Source: Streptomyces aculeolatus (GTDB lineage: Bacteria; Actinomycetota; Actinomycetes; Streptomycetales; Streptomycetaceae). Taken from it: a stretch of DNA of 64,000 bases. Positions 32,322-40,018 of the stretch are shown here, one piece after another. Position 1 is the first letter of the stretch. Each line of letters opens with the position of its first letter. The position numbers were made by a program, and so were the translations under genes. The notes beneath the pieces are model-generated. The model saw only the letters and a program-made list of their open reading frames with translations, was not told the origin of the DNA and did not search any database. Location: the NCBI RefSeq assembly GCF_020400605.1, contig NZ_JAINRD010000019.1:1-64000 (forward strand), given 5' to 3'.

Positions 32322-32906
32322 ATGGACGACGCGGACAACGAGGCCGCCAGGCAGCGCGTACTCGAAGCCGCCGACCGGCTCTTCTACGCCCACGGCATCC
32401 GCGCGGTCGGCATGGACCGGATCCGCGACGCCTCCGGCGTCTCCCTCAAGCGCCTCTACCGCTGCTTCGCCTCCAAGGACGAGCTGGTCGAGGCGTACCT
32501 GCGGCGGCGCGACCGCTGGGTGCGCGGGGAGCTGGCGGACTTCGTCGCCAAGGAGGCCACCGGCCTGCCGCGGGAGCGGGTGCTGGCGGTCTTCGACTGG
32601 CTGGAATGGTGGTTCGGCGAACCGGACTTCCGCGGCTGCCCGTTCACGAACGCCTTCAACGAGGTCGGCGCCGACAGCGCCCGCGCCGCCGCCGCGGTCC
32701 GCGACCACCAGCTCGCCGTCAGCGCGTACCTCCGCGGCCTGATCGCCGCCACGGGGGCCGCCGACCCGGACGCGGTCACGAACCGCTGCCTGGTCCTGTA
32801 CGCCGGCTCCCTCATGTTCGCCACCATCTCCGGCACCACCTCCCCGGCGAAGTACGCGCGCGAGACGGCGGCCGCGATCCTGCCGCCGGAGTCCGGGAGC
32901 CGCTGA
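32322..32906 (+). CDS. TetR family regulator
   Basis: A 194-residue TetR protein with helix-turn-helix I-R-A-V-G-M-D-R-I-R-D-A-S-G-V-S-L-K-R-L-Y-R-C-F-A-S-K-D-E-L at about 27-57 and a C-terminal region with F-R-G-C-P-F-T-N-A-F-N-E-V, typical of the AcuR-like TetR_C subgroup that responds to small electrophiles or acids. ATG 32322 follows GCAGGGGA. It is divergent from the ArsR/DUF5937 gene and convergent with another TetR. No enzyme is obviously paired with it. Confidence 0.88.
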   Translation: MDDADNEAARQRVLEAADRLFYAHGIRAVGMDRIRDASGVSLKRLYRCFASKDELVEAYLRRRDRWVRGELADFVAKEATGLPRERVLAVFDWLEWWFGEPDFRGCPFTNAFNEVGADSARAAAAVRDHQLAVSAYLRGLIAATGAADPDAVTNRCLVLYAGSLMFATISGTTSPAKYARETAAAILPPESGSR

Positions 32907-32949
32907 CTCCGGGGATCGCCGAGGCCGGAGCCGCCGGGTCCGGGAGCCC

Positions 32950-33636
32950 TCAGGGCAGGAGCTGGCGTACGAGGCCGTCCGCCGCCCACCGCTCCCAGCG
33001 CGCCGGCGGCCAGCCGCGGCCGGTGACGAGCAGGCCGTACGTCTCCGGACCCAGGACGGCGAACGCGACGTCGGCGGCCGAGGCGGCATCGTGCCCGTCG
33101 CGCAGCCCGCCGGCCCCGGCCGGCCCCGCCGCCCCCGCCTCAGCCCGCGCCTCGGCTCCCGCCCCGGCAGCCGCCTTGGCCGCCAGCGCCTCGGCGAACC
33201 GCAGCTGGACGGTATGCCGCTGCTCCTCGTACGTCCGCCACAGCCCGGCCAGTTCCTCATCGGCGCCGACCGCGCCGCGTACGACCTCCAGCACCTCCGC
33301 CGTACGCCCCAGGATCCGCCGCGCGCCCGCCGCCTGGCGGGCGAGCTGCGCGGCGGGGTCGGGCTCGGCGAGGACCGCGCGCGCCCAGGGGCGGTCGAGG
33401 GTGGCGACGGGGTCGGTGTCGCCGGCGATGGCGGTGTCGAGGAGTTCCTTCACGAGGGCGCGCTTGCTGCCGAAGGTGAAGTAGACCGTCTGCACGCCGA
33501 CTCCGGCGGCCCCGGCGATGTCCCCGACGGTGGTGGCGGACCAGCCGCGTGCGACGAAGAGGCGGGTGGCGGCGTCGAGCATGCGCTGCCGGGTGCGGCG
33601 GGTCTTCTCCGCGCGGGTCGTCGGTCGGTCGGTCAC
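32950..33636 (-). CDS. TetR family regulator
   Basis: A 228-residue TetR protein, helix-turn-helix W-S-A-T-T-V-G-D-I-A-G-A-A-G-V-G-V-Q-T-V-Y-F-T-F-G-S-K at about 32-58, and an Ala/Gly-rich insertion in the C-terminal ligand region. GTG 33636 is the start in the frame. It is divergent from a saccharopine-dehydrogenase-like gene, with an imperfect inverted repeat in the 44-bp gap, so it most likely represses that gene and itself. Confidence 0.87.
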   Translation of the reverse strand: MTDRPTTRAEKTRRTRQRMLDAATRLFVARGWSATTVGDIAGAAGVGVQTVYFTFGSKRALVKELLDTAIAGDTDPVATLDRPWARAVLAEPDPAAQLARQAAGARRILGRTAEVLEVVRGAVGADEELAGLWRTYEEQRHTVQLRFAEALAAKAAAGAGAEARAEAGAAGPAGAGGLRDGHDAASAADVAFAVLGPETYGLLVTGRGWPPARWERWAADGLVRQLLP

Positions 33637-33659
33637 GGCGGTGCGGTGCTCCCGTCTGG

Positions 33660-33686
33660 TTTCATTGGAGTGTGACTACAGTGAAA
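33660..33686. promoter_or_regulatory. Inverted repeat over a divergent start region
   Basis: TTTCATTG (33660-33667) and CAGTGAAA (33679-33686) match in 7 of 8 complementary positions with an 11-base spacer. The right arm overlaps the GTG start of the neighbouring dehydrogenase-like gene. It is a candidate operator for the TetR at 32950. Confidence 0.6.
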
Positions 33687-34724
33687 TCTATCAGCGGCGG
33701 GCCGGTGCTGGTGGTCGGCGGGTACGGGGCCGTCGGCACGGCGGTGACGGAGCGGCTGGGGGAGTGGTTCCCGGGCCGGGTGCTCCCCGGCGGCCGGGAC
33801 GGGGCCAGGGCGCGGAGCCTGGGCGGGGTGCGCGTGGACACGGCGGACCCGGACCACTTCCGGCGGCTGCTGGACGCCGAGGGCGTGGCCGCGGTGGTCC
33901 TGTGCGTCGAGCCGCCGGACGAGGGCATCGCGAGAGCCTGCCTGGAACGGGGCGTCCACGTGGTGGACGTGGGCGCGACGCCGCGCCGACTCGACGCGGT
34001 GGAGGGGCTGCACGACGTGGCGGCCGGCGCGGGGGCGAGCGCCGTACTGAGCGTCGGCGTGGCCCCGGGCCTGACGAACCTCCTCGCCCACCGCGCCCAC
34101 TCGGCGGTCGGCGGCGCCGCGCGCCTCGACGTCACCGTGCTCCTCGGCTCCGGCGCCCGCCACGGCGCGGACGCGGTGCGCTGGACGGTGGCGGGCCTGG
34201 CCGAGCCCGCCGCGGCGGGTGCGCGGCGGACGGCGCTGCCGGGCTACGGGGTACGGGCCGCGCACCCGTTCCCGTTCTCGGACCAGCACACCCTGCGCCG
34301 TACGCTCGGCATCCCGGAGGCGACCACGCGCCTGTGCCTGGACTCCCGGGTCCTCACCGGTCTCCTGTTCGCCCTGCGCCGTACGGGCGCCCTGCGCGCC
34401 GCCGGCCGCCCGGCCCTCGCGGGCCTGCTCACCGAGGCGTTCGGCCGGGTGCACCTGGGCGGCGACGGCTTCGCGCTACGGGCCGACGCCCACCGCGGCG
34501 CCGCACACGCGGCCCTCGCCCTCACCGGCCGCGAACAGAGCACCGTCACCGGCCTGGTGGCCGCGTACGCCACCCGCGAACTGCTCACCGCCGGCCTGCC
34601 CGCAGGCGTACACCACCTGGAGCAGCTGCCGCAGCTGGCGGACCTGCCGGAGAGGCTGGCGGGGGACGGGGTCAGGGTGTGGACGCGTCGCCGAGAGCCA
34701 GCCCGGAGACGAGCTGCCGGATGA
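33681..34724 (+). CDS. Saccharopine-dehydrogenase-like NAD(P)-binding protein
   Basis: A 347-residue oxidoreductase-like protein with a Rossmann start V-L-V-V-G-G-Y-G-A-V-G-T-A-V, then G-V-H-V-V-D-V-G-A-T and S-V-G-V-A-P-G-L-T-N-L-L, typical of saccharopine dehydrogenase/trans-acting enoyl reductase folds. GTG 33681 was preferred over GTG 33672 because GGAG is 10 bases before it and only 1 base before the other. Substrate unknown. Its 3' end overlaps the convergent TetR gene by 53 bases. The divergent TetR at 32950 probably controls it. Confidence 0.85.
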   Translation: MKSISGGPVLVVGGYGAVGTAVTERLGEWFPGRVLPGGRDGARARSLGGVRVDTADPDHFRRLLDAEGVAAVVLCVEPPDEGIARACLERGVHVVDVGATPRRLDAVEGLHDVAAGAGASAVLSVGVAPGLTNLLAHRAHSAVGGAARLDVTVLLGSGARHGADAVRWTVAGLAEPAAAGARRTALPGYGVRAAHPFPFSDQHTLRRTLGIPEATTRLCLDSRVLTGLLFALRRTGALRAAGRPALAGLLTEAFGRVHLGGDGFALRADAHRGAAHAALALTGREQSTVTGLVAAYATRELLTAGLPAGVHHLEQLPQLADLPERLAGDGVRVWTRRREPARRRAAG

Positions 34725-35292
34725 TCGACTTGATCGCGAGGTCGTCCCGCGCGGAGTCCCCGCCGTGGGCGAGGTACTGGGCCGCCTCGTCCAGCGCGCC
34801 CACGAGCACGAGCGCCAGCGGCCGCACGGCCTGCGTACGGATCCGGCCCGCCGCGACGGCACCGGCGAGCGCCGACTCCAACAGGCCGATGGTGTGCCGC
34901 AACTCCACCTCCCGCCACCGCGCCCAGCCGAGCACGGCGGGCGCGTCGAGCAGGATGACGCGCTGCACCGCGGGATCCGCCGAGGCGTCGAGCCAGGCGA
35001 GGCAGCCGACGATCAGGCTGTCGACCGGATCGGCAGCACCCGCGGCGGACACGGCCGCGTCGATCTCCCCGACCAACTCGCGCTCGACGTCCTCGAAGAC
35101 GGCCTCGAAGAGGTCCCGCTTGTCCGCGAACTGGTGGTACATGGCCCCCCGGCTCACCCCGGCGGCGTCGGCGATCGCCACGGTGCTGACGCCCCCGTAG
35201 CCGAGCCGCCCGAACAGCTCGCGCCCGGCGGCGATCAGCGCCTGCCGCGTCGCCACGGAGCGCTCTGCCTGGGTACGACGATCACCGGCCAT
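34672..35292 (-). CDS. TetR family regulator
   Basis: A 206-residue TetR protein with helix-turn-helix G-G-V-S-T-V-A-I-A-D-A-A-G-V-S-R-G-A-M-Y-H-Q-F-A-D-K at about 33-58 and a C-terminal TetR_C domain (D-A-P-A-V-L-G-W-A-R-W-R-E). ATG 35292. It is divergent from an NTF2-like gene; the 96-bp gap contains an AT-rich inverted repeat that is the likely operator. Its distal end overlaps the convergent dehydrogenase-like gene. Confidence 0.9.
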   Translation of the reverse strand: MAGDRRTQAERSVATRQALIAAGRELFGRLGYGGVSTVAIADAAGVSRGAMYHQFADKRDLFEAVFEDVERELVGEIDAAVSAAGAADPVDSLIVGCLAWLDASADPAVQRVILLDAPAVLGWARWREVELRHTIGLLESALAGAVAAGRIRTQAVRPLALVLVGALDEAAQYLAHGGDSARDDLAIKSIIRQLVSGLALGDASTP

Positions 35293-35348
35293 ATCGGCGC
35301 CAGCCTATAAGGACGCTTGACGGCCGGCCGACGCGCTGCGAGGCTTAA

Positions 35349-35365
35349 AAACAATCAGACTGTTT
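35349..35365. promoter_or_regulatory. AAACA-N7-TGTTT dyad, probable TetR operator
   Basis: A perfect 5-bp inverted repeat with 7-base spacer in an AT-rich island (35346-35370) between the divergent TetR and NTF2-like genes, 24 bases before the NTF2-like ATG. Confidence 0.65.
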
Positions 35366-35388
35366 GTTTCTGCGACGGAGGCCGGCCG

Positions 35389-35787
35389 ATGGACACGACA
35401 TCCACCCGCGACCTGTTCGAGCGCTACCACGCCTGCTGGGAAGCCCGCGACCCCGCCCGCATCGCCGAACTCCACACCCCCGACTCGGTCTTCCACCTCC
35501 ACTCGGGCCAGGCCCCCGCCCGCGGCCGCGACGAGATCCGCGCCGCGGCAGCCGACTCCTTCGCCCTGGTCCCGGACCTGGCCTTCGAACTGATCGCCCT
35601 CCGCGTCGGCGACGACTTCTGGGCGGCCCGCATGAAGATGACGGGCACCTCGGCCGCGGGCACGGCGGTGGCCATCGACCTGGCCGACTTCGTCCTGGTC
35701 CGCGACGGCGAAGTACTGGAGAAGCATTCGTACGTAGACGGCCCAGCCATGCAAGCGGCCCTGACCCCGCCCGCGCACACGGCCTGA
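35389..35787 (+). CDS. SnoaL-like/NTF2-fold protein
   Basis: A 132-residue cone-shaped NTF2-fold protein: D-L-F-E-R-Y-H-A-C-W-E-A-R-D-P-A-R-I-A-E-L-H-T-P-D-S-V-F-H, then A-R-G-R-D-E-I-R and F-V-L-V-R-D-G-E-V-L-E-K-H-S-Y-V-D. Members include polyketide cyclases, isomerases and non-enzymatic ligand binders. ATG 35389 follows GGAGG. Likely repressed by the divergent TetR, perhaps as part of a detoxification response. Confidence 0.88.
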   Translation: MDTTSTRDLFERYHACWEARDPARIAELHTPDSVFHLHSGQAPARGRDEIRAAAADSFALVPDLAFELIALRVGDDFWAARMKMTGTSAAGTAVAIDLADFVLVRDGEVLEKHSYVDGPAMQAALTPPAHTA

Positions 35788-35894
35788 CGACCGCCACCCC
35801 CGGAAACTCCGGGCCGACGGCCACGCCCCGAATCCCGCCCGGCGCCTGTCACGTGACGGTCTGTAGGGTGGCCCGCTGAGTTGAGGGGGAGTGC

Positions 35895-37328
35895 ATGGGG
35901 GTGGCGAGGCCGGGGGCCGGTGTCGCGGTTGTGCTGGGGCTGGTGCTGGTCGCGGGCTGCGGCGGCGACGGCGGCTCCGGGGGCGGTCCGGGGGGCGGTT
36001 CCGGGGGCGGCAAGGGCACGGCGGGGGCGAGCGGCGGGGACGTGGCCGGGCCGGTGGGGGAGTCGCCGGTGCCCGAGGCGTACGACAAGGCCGCGGGCTG
36101 GTCGCAGCCGCTGGAGTGGATGGCGGGGTCGACGTCCCCGGCGATGCCCGTGACCGTCGCGCCGCGGGCGGACACCGTGGCGTACCTCCTCGGCGCCTCC
36201 GGCGGCTACACCGTCGAGGCCCGCGACGCCCGCTCCGGCGACCTGCGCTGGTCGAGCAGGCCGTGGACCCCGCCGCCGCCCGTGGAGGAGCCGTCGGCGG
36301 AGGGCGGGCCGGTGGTCCCGAGCGTGGCCACCGTGGTGCAGGACGGCCGCGAGTACGTCGTCGTCTGGGCGTACGGCATGGAGGGCAAGGACGAGTTGCA
36401 CGACGGCAAGGAGGTCGTGCGCCTGGCGGTCTTCCCCGCGGACGGCTCGGGCGAGGGCGCGGCGCCGGCGCGGCAGGTCTCCGTACCGGTGGACGCCTCG
36501 TCCGGCGTGCAGGTGCGCGACGGCGGCGACGGGGCGCTGGTCACCTGGGAACCGGTCGGCTCGGACGTCTACGGCGCGTCCGTGGACCTGACGACCGGGA
36601 AGAGCACGAGGTTCGGCTACGAGGACCTGGAGATGCCGCAGTGCGGGCCGGTGTCGTGCATCGACGGCAAGGTCGTCGGCGCGGGCGGCGACGGGCCGGT
36701 GGTGAGCATGGCGAGCGGCGGTTTCGGCGTACCGGGCAGCTGGTTCAACGAGGACTTCGCGCCCGCGGGCGTGTGGAAGGACCCGTACGGCGACGAGATC
36801 AATGGCCGCGTGACAGCCGCCTCCCCGGCGCACGTGGCGGCGGTCTGGCGGGTCGGCGAAGCAGGGTTCGACGCCGACTACGCGTGGTCGCTGCACGACG
36901 CGCGGACCGGGGAACTCCGGGCGCAGCTGGACTGCGACGCGGAGGACGTGGCGGAACAGGGCAGCGCGTGGGAACCGGCATCCGGCGAGACCCCCGAACT
37001 GTCCACGTCCCCCAACGGCCGCTACGCGGCGGCAGGCCCGGCGGCGTTCGACCTGAAGACCGGCAAGGGCGTCTGCCTCGCCGGCGACGGCGACCGCAAG
37101 GAGATGCACCTGCTGTCGGTCACCGACGACGGCAAGGGCTACGGCTACGTCGCCGAGGAGTCGGAAGGTCCTCAGACGGCAGTCGAGGTGGACCTGGCCA
37201 CGGGCACCCCGGAGGCCCTCCCGCCCGACACGGACGTCCCGTTCCGCCCCTTGCGGGGCACGGCCCTGTTCGTCCCCCTGATCGGCGGCGGCGACACCCC
37301 GGCGGTCCAAGTACTCCACCACCGCTAG
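35895..37328 (+). CDS. Putative lipoprotein with beta-propeller-like body
   Basis: A 477-residue protein exported as a lipoprotein: residues 1-22 end in the lipobox L-V-A-G-C (Cys22). A Gly/Ser-rich tether (25-50) follows. The body repeats short strand motifs such as V-E-A-R-D-A-R-S-G-D-L-R-W, W-S-L-H-D-A-R-T-G-E-L-R and F-D-L-K-T-G-K, typical of PQQ-binding-like/WD propellers, which usually act as interaction platforms. Four Cys residues in the body could form disulfides. ATG 35895. It is flanked by unrelated regulators and no partner is evident. Confidence 0.8.
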   Translation: MGVARPGAGVAVVLGLVLVAGCGGDGGSGGGPGGGSGGGKGTAGASGGDVAGPVGESPVPEAYDKAAGWSQPLEWMAGSTSPAMPVTVAPRADTVAYLLGASGGYTVEARDARSGDLRWSSRPWTPPPPVEEPSAEGGPVVPSVATVVQDGREYVVVWAYGMEGKDELHDGKEVVRLAVFPADGSGEGAAPARQVSVPVDASSGVQVRDGGDGALVTWEPVGSDVYGASVDLTTGKSTRFGYEDLEMPQCGPVSCIDGKVVGAGGDGPVVSMASGGFGVPGSWFNEDFAPAGVWKDPYGDEINGRVTAASPAHVAAVWRVGEAGFDADYAWSLHDARTGELRAQLDCDAEDVAEQGSAWEPASGETPELSTSPNGRYAAAGPAAFDLKTGKGVCLAGDGDRKEMHLLSVTDDGKGYGYVAEESEGPQTAVEVDLATGTPEALPPDTDVPFRPLRGTALFVPLIGGGDTPAVQVLHHR

Positions 37329-37394
37329 AGACCGCCGCGGACCAGCGCCCCTGGCCAACCCGTCCCTGCCGGAGATTGCAGGGGATTCCCGGTC

Positions 37395-38033
37395 TCAGGT
37401 GCCGTGGGTCCCCGGCGCGCCGTATCGGGCGACCATGGTGAGCACCGCTTGGTCGACCGCGTTGGTGACGGCGGAGTCGTCAGGCTCCCAGCGTGCGAGC
37501 AGCATCCGCGGCCAGAACACGTAGTTGGAGATCATCCCGAGGAACTGGGTCGCCGCCGTCTCCGCATCGTCGAGCAGGGCTGTACCGGCGGCGTTTTCCG
37601 CAGCCAGGTAGCGGCGGACCGATTCGAAGTAGGGCATCTTGCCGAGCTTGAACTGGGTCTCGCCGAGCTCCGGGAAGCGCGGCACCTCGGCGATGACGAT
37701 GCGGAAGAGGGCGGCCATGCCGGGCTGGGTGAGGAGCGCCACGTACCGGTGCCCGATGGTCTCAAGCCCGGCGCGGAGGTTCCCCGGCTCGGGGAGGGGC
37801 GCCTCCTCGTCGTCGACCTTCCAGTGTTCGGTGACGATCGCCTCGAACAGGGCCGCCTTGGTGGTGAACTGCTTGAACAGAGTCGCCCTCGACACCCCTG
37901 CCGCCTCGGCGATGCGGGCCAGCGAGGTGCCGTCGTATCCGGAGTCGAGGAACAGCCTCGTCGCCGCCTCGATGATGGACGTCCGCTTCTGCGCTGCCAC
38001 GCGCCGGTGGTATTCCGAGGGCTGTGCCGTCAT
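37395..38033 (-). CDS. TetR family regulator
   Basis: A 212-residue TetR protein with helix-turn-helix Y-D-G-T-S-L-A-R-I-A-E-A-A-G-V-S-R-A-T-L-F-K-Q-F-T-T-K at about 34-60 and an AefR-like C-terminal domain (F-R-I-V-I-A-E-V-P-R-F-P-E-L). ATG 38033 is chosen; the in-frame upstream start at 38078 would place the N-terminus inside the operator. It is divergent from an SDR gene, and the gap holds two copies of an extended palindrome, so it probably represses itself and the SDR gene. Confidence 0.9.
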   Translation of the reverse strand: MTAQPSEYHRRVAAQKRTSIIEAATRLFLDSGYDGTSLARIAEAAGVSRATLFKQFTTKAALFEAIVTEHWKVDDEEAPLPEPGNLRAGLETIGHRYVALLTQPGMAALFRIVIAEVPRFPELGETQFKLGKMPYFESVRRYLAAENAAGTALLDDAETAATQFLGMISNYVFWPRMLLARWEPDDSAVTNAVDQAVLTMVARYGAPGTHGT

Positions 38034-38057
38034 GCACTCCAGTATGCCGCTTGCTAC

Positions 38058-38130
38058 GAGGTGAGTCACTTGACTCACCTCTAGCGCGGCCCCTACCTTG
38101 AGAAAGGAGGTGAGCCACTCGACTCACCAC
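38058..38130. promoter_or_regulatory. Two copies of a 24-bp operator between TetR and SDR genes
   Basis: Site 1 (38058-38081) has perfect 11-bp arms GAGGTGAGTCA and TGACTCACCTC around CT. Site 2 (38107-38130) matches site 1 at 21 of 24 positions. They are 49 bp apart, roughly face to face on the helix after nearly five turns, and cover the region where both divergent promoters must lie. Confidence 0.85.
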
Positions 38131-38155
38131 TCATGCACGTCCGGAAGGAAGCATC

Positions 38156-38944
38156 ATGGGACGCTTTGAGGGCCAGACCGTCATTGTTACGGGCGGTGGC
38201 GGGGGCATGGGCAGTAGCCATGTACGGGGCTACCACGCCGAGGGGGCGAACGTCGTCATTGCCGGCCGCGACGACGACGCCGGCCGGGATCTCGCTGATC
38301 GGCTCGGCCATCGGGCTCTGTCCGTTCACCTGGATGTCGCCAGCGAGGACGACTGGGCGGCGGTGGTGCGAGAAGTCGAAGGCCACTTCGGGCCGATCAC
38401 CATCCTGGTGAACAACGCGGGCGTCCAGAACCCGGCGGCCCCTATCGAGCACACCGAACTCCGCACCTGGGAGCACACCTTCAGCGTCAACGTCACCGGC
38501 CAGTTCCTCGGCATCAGGGCCGTGGCCCCGTCGATGCGCAGGGGCGGTGGCGGAAGCATCGTCAACATCGCCTCGACCATGGCCCACATCGGCACGGCCT
38601 TCTACGCCCCTTACACCGCCAGCAAGTGGGCCGTGCGCGGACTGACCAGGACGGCCGCGCTGGAACTCGGCCGGGACAACATCCGGGTCAACTCCATCCA
38701 CCCCGGCGTCGTCTCCACACCACTGATCAACGAACCCGCCGTCGCAGGCCAGCCGGCCATCGCCGACTTCTACTCACCCGATCCGTTCGCCATCCCCCGC
38801 CTCGCCGAACCCTCCGAGGTCACCCGCCTGTTGCTCTTCATCACCTCTCAGGACGCATCTTTCGCCACGGGCTCGGAATTCGTCCTGGACGGGGGCCTCC
38901 TGCTCGGCCCCGCACTGCAACCCGAAGCCGACATCGCAGCTTGA
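38156..38944 (+). CDS. Short-chain dehydrogenase/reductase
   Basis: A 262-residue classical SDR. NAD(P) site T-G-G-G-G-G-M-G (residues 12-19), N-N-A-G (86-89), catalytic Ser140, Tyr153 and Lys157 in Y-T-A-S-K, and I-H-P-G-V-V-S-T-P near the C-terminal half. Asp60 in L-D-V follows the usual adenine-contact position. Length is as expected. ATG 38156 follows GGAAGGAAG. The closest named groups are 3-alpha/20-beta-hydroxysteroid dehydrogenase-like SDRs, but the substrate is not certain. The codon choice is less G/C-biased than in neighbours, which suggests acquisition together with the divergent TetR. Confidence 0.92.
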   Translation: MGRFEGQTVIVTGGGGGMGSSHVRGYHAEGANVVIAGRDDDAGRDLADRLGHRALSVHLDVASEDDWAAVVREVEGHFGPITILVNNAGVQNPAAPIEHTELRTWEHTFSVNVTGQFLGIRAVAPSMRRGGGGSIVNIASTMAHIGTAFYAPYTASKWAVRGLTRTAALELGRDNIRVNSIHPGVVSTPLINEPAVAGQPAIADFYSPDPFAIPRLAEPSEVTRLLLFITSQDASFATGSEFVLDGGLLLGPALQPEADIAA

Positions 38945-39078
38945 GCCGGCAATGCGGTACGGAGCACGCAGTCGCGGGCGGCCCAAGGCGAAGCGACCGT
39001 GCCTTGCGGTGATGCCACGCTGCGGCAGTCGTGACCACGACATCCGAGCCGCCCAGGATGTGGCTCGCCGCTGAAGCG

Positions 39079-39101
39079 TGTGCCTACGCAGGGTTCGAAC
39101 C
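39079..39101 (-). other. Possible remnant of a tRNA 3' end
   Basis: On the minus strand this reads like a T-loop and acceptor end (G-G-T-T-C-G-A-A then CCCTGC then GGCACA). Thirteen of fourteen bases match the T-arm of the intact tRNA-Arg 106 bp away (39194-39207). The stems do not pair, so it is not a tRNA. It may be an attachment-site relic. The rest of 38945-39182 holds nothing else I can support. Confidence 0.4.
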
Positions 39102-39185
39102 GAGGCGTCACCCACGCGCGCCGCAGCACTGGCAGCCGAGTATGCGGAGCCGTGCCGGCCTGCGGTTTCACACATCGCAGGCTGG

Positions 39186-39258
39186 TGCCCCCGGCAGGAT
39201 TCGAACCTGCGACACCCGCTTTAGGAGAGCGGTGCTCTATCCCCTGAGCTACGGAGGC
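39186..39258 (-). tRNA. tRNA-Arg (anticodon CCT)
   Basis: Read on the minus strand: 5' acceptor GCCTCCG (39258-39252) pairs with CGGGGGC (39193-39187) with one G-U pair, discriminator A, followed by an encoded CCA (39185-39183). The D-arm has GCTCAGGGGATAGAGC, the anticodon loop is CTCCTAA on stem CCGCT/AGCGG, giving anticodon CCT, and the T-arm has GGTTCGAATCC. It reads the rare AGG codon. Such tRNA genes are frequent integration targets in actinobacteria; no integrase is present here. Confidence 0.96.
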
Positions 39259-39353
39259 GTACCGCCATCCTGAGCGGCCTCTGACAGGGTAGCGGATGGG
39301 GCGTGGTGCCTGGTTCGTGGAGGCGCGGGTGCTGTTCGGTGGGTGGCGCGTGC

Positions 39354-39914
39354 TCAGGGCTCCGGGGGCGGGTCGGTCCGGGGTGGGGTGGGGTTCTCCA
39401 GGGTTGGGAGTGTTTGTTCCAGCCAGTGGCGTTCTGCCTGCCGGGTGGCTCTCGCCATCACCAGCATCCCCTTCCGGAACGGGTCCTCCACGTCCTTGGC
39501 GCGGGCCGGTTCTCCGTCCTTGCGGAAGAAGCTGCCGGGCCTGGTGAGGAAGTCCAGCCGGCGTCGCAGCACCGCCGACTGGGCGGCCGGGTCGTCGAGT
39601 TGGCCGAGGAAGGCCAGCAGGGTGAAGAAGGCGCCCCCGTCCGTGATCTCGGTTTCCTTGGGGGTCGTCAGGCGGCGGTGGAGTTCCGCGCGGCCGGTGG
39701 CGGTGAGGTGGAGCACCTGGCGGGCCGGGGCGCCCTCGCCCGGGGTCTCCTGTCGTTCGACGTGGCCCGCCTCGCGCAGCCGGTTGAGCGCCGGGTAGAG
39801 GGCGCCGTCGCTCACCGGGCGGTTGTGGCCGATCAGGTCGGAGACGACCTGCCGCAGCTCGTACGCGTGCATGGGGCGCTCTGCCAGGAAGCCGAGGATC
39901 GCGAGGGTCAGCAC
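39354..39914 (-). CDS. PadR family regulator
   Basis: A 186-residue PadR repressor: N-terminal winged helix (L-T-L-A-I-L-G-F-L-A-E-R-P-M-H-A-Y-E-L, V-S-D-G-A-L-Y-P-A-L-N-R-L-R-E-A-G-H-V) and the C-terminal helical dimerisation domain of the Vir_act_alpha_C type. GTG 39914 follows AAGGAGA. It is divergent from a MATE efflux gene, with a dyad in the 104-bp gap; the common arrangement is PadR repressing the adjacent pump. Confidence 0.92.
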   Translation of the reverse strand: MLTLAILGFLAERPMHAYELRQVVSDLIGHNRPVSDGALYPALNRLREAGHVERQETPGEGAPARQVLHLTATGRAELHRRLTTPKETEITDGGAFFTLLAFLGQLDDPAAQSAVLRRRLDFLTRPGSFFRKDGEPARAKDVEDPFRKGMLVMARATRQAERHWLEQTLPTLENPTPPRTDPPPEP

Positions 39915-39941
39915 AGGTCTCCTTCCGCGGGTGTCCGAGTG

Positions 39942-39972
39942 TACCTCTTTTCGAGTCTCTCTAATCGAGGTA
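39942..39972. promoter_or_regulatory. Dyad between PadR and MATE genes
   Basis: TACCTC (39942-39947) and GAGGTA (39967-39972) are exact complements 19 bases apart, with TTCGA/TCGA half matches inside. Wide-spaced dyads of this kind are typical PadR operators. Confidence 0.6.
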
Positions 39973-40018
39973 GTGTCCGTGTCCCCTTGTTCATCCGTGC
40001 CTTCGGAAGGTTCCGGTC

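Noticed and set aside
39079..39101. Second functional tRNA
   Set aside because: Only the T-loop and acceptor-like end are present; stems do not pair and there is no anticodon arm.
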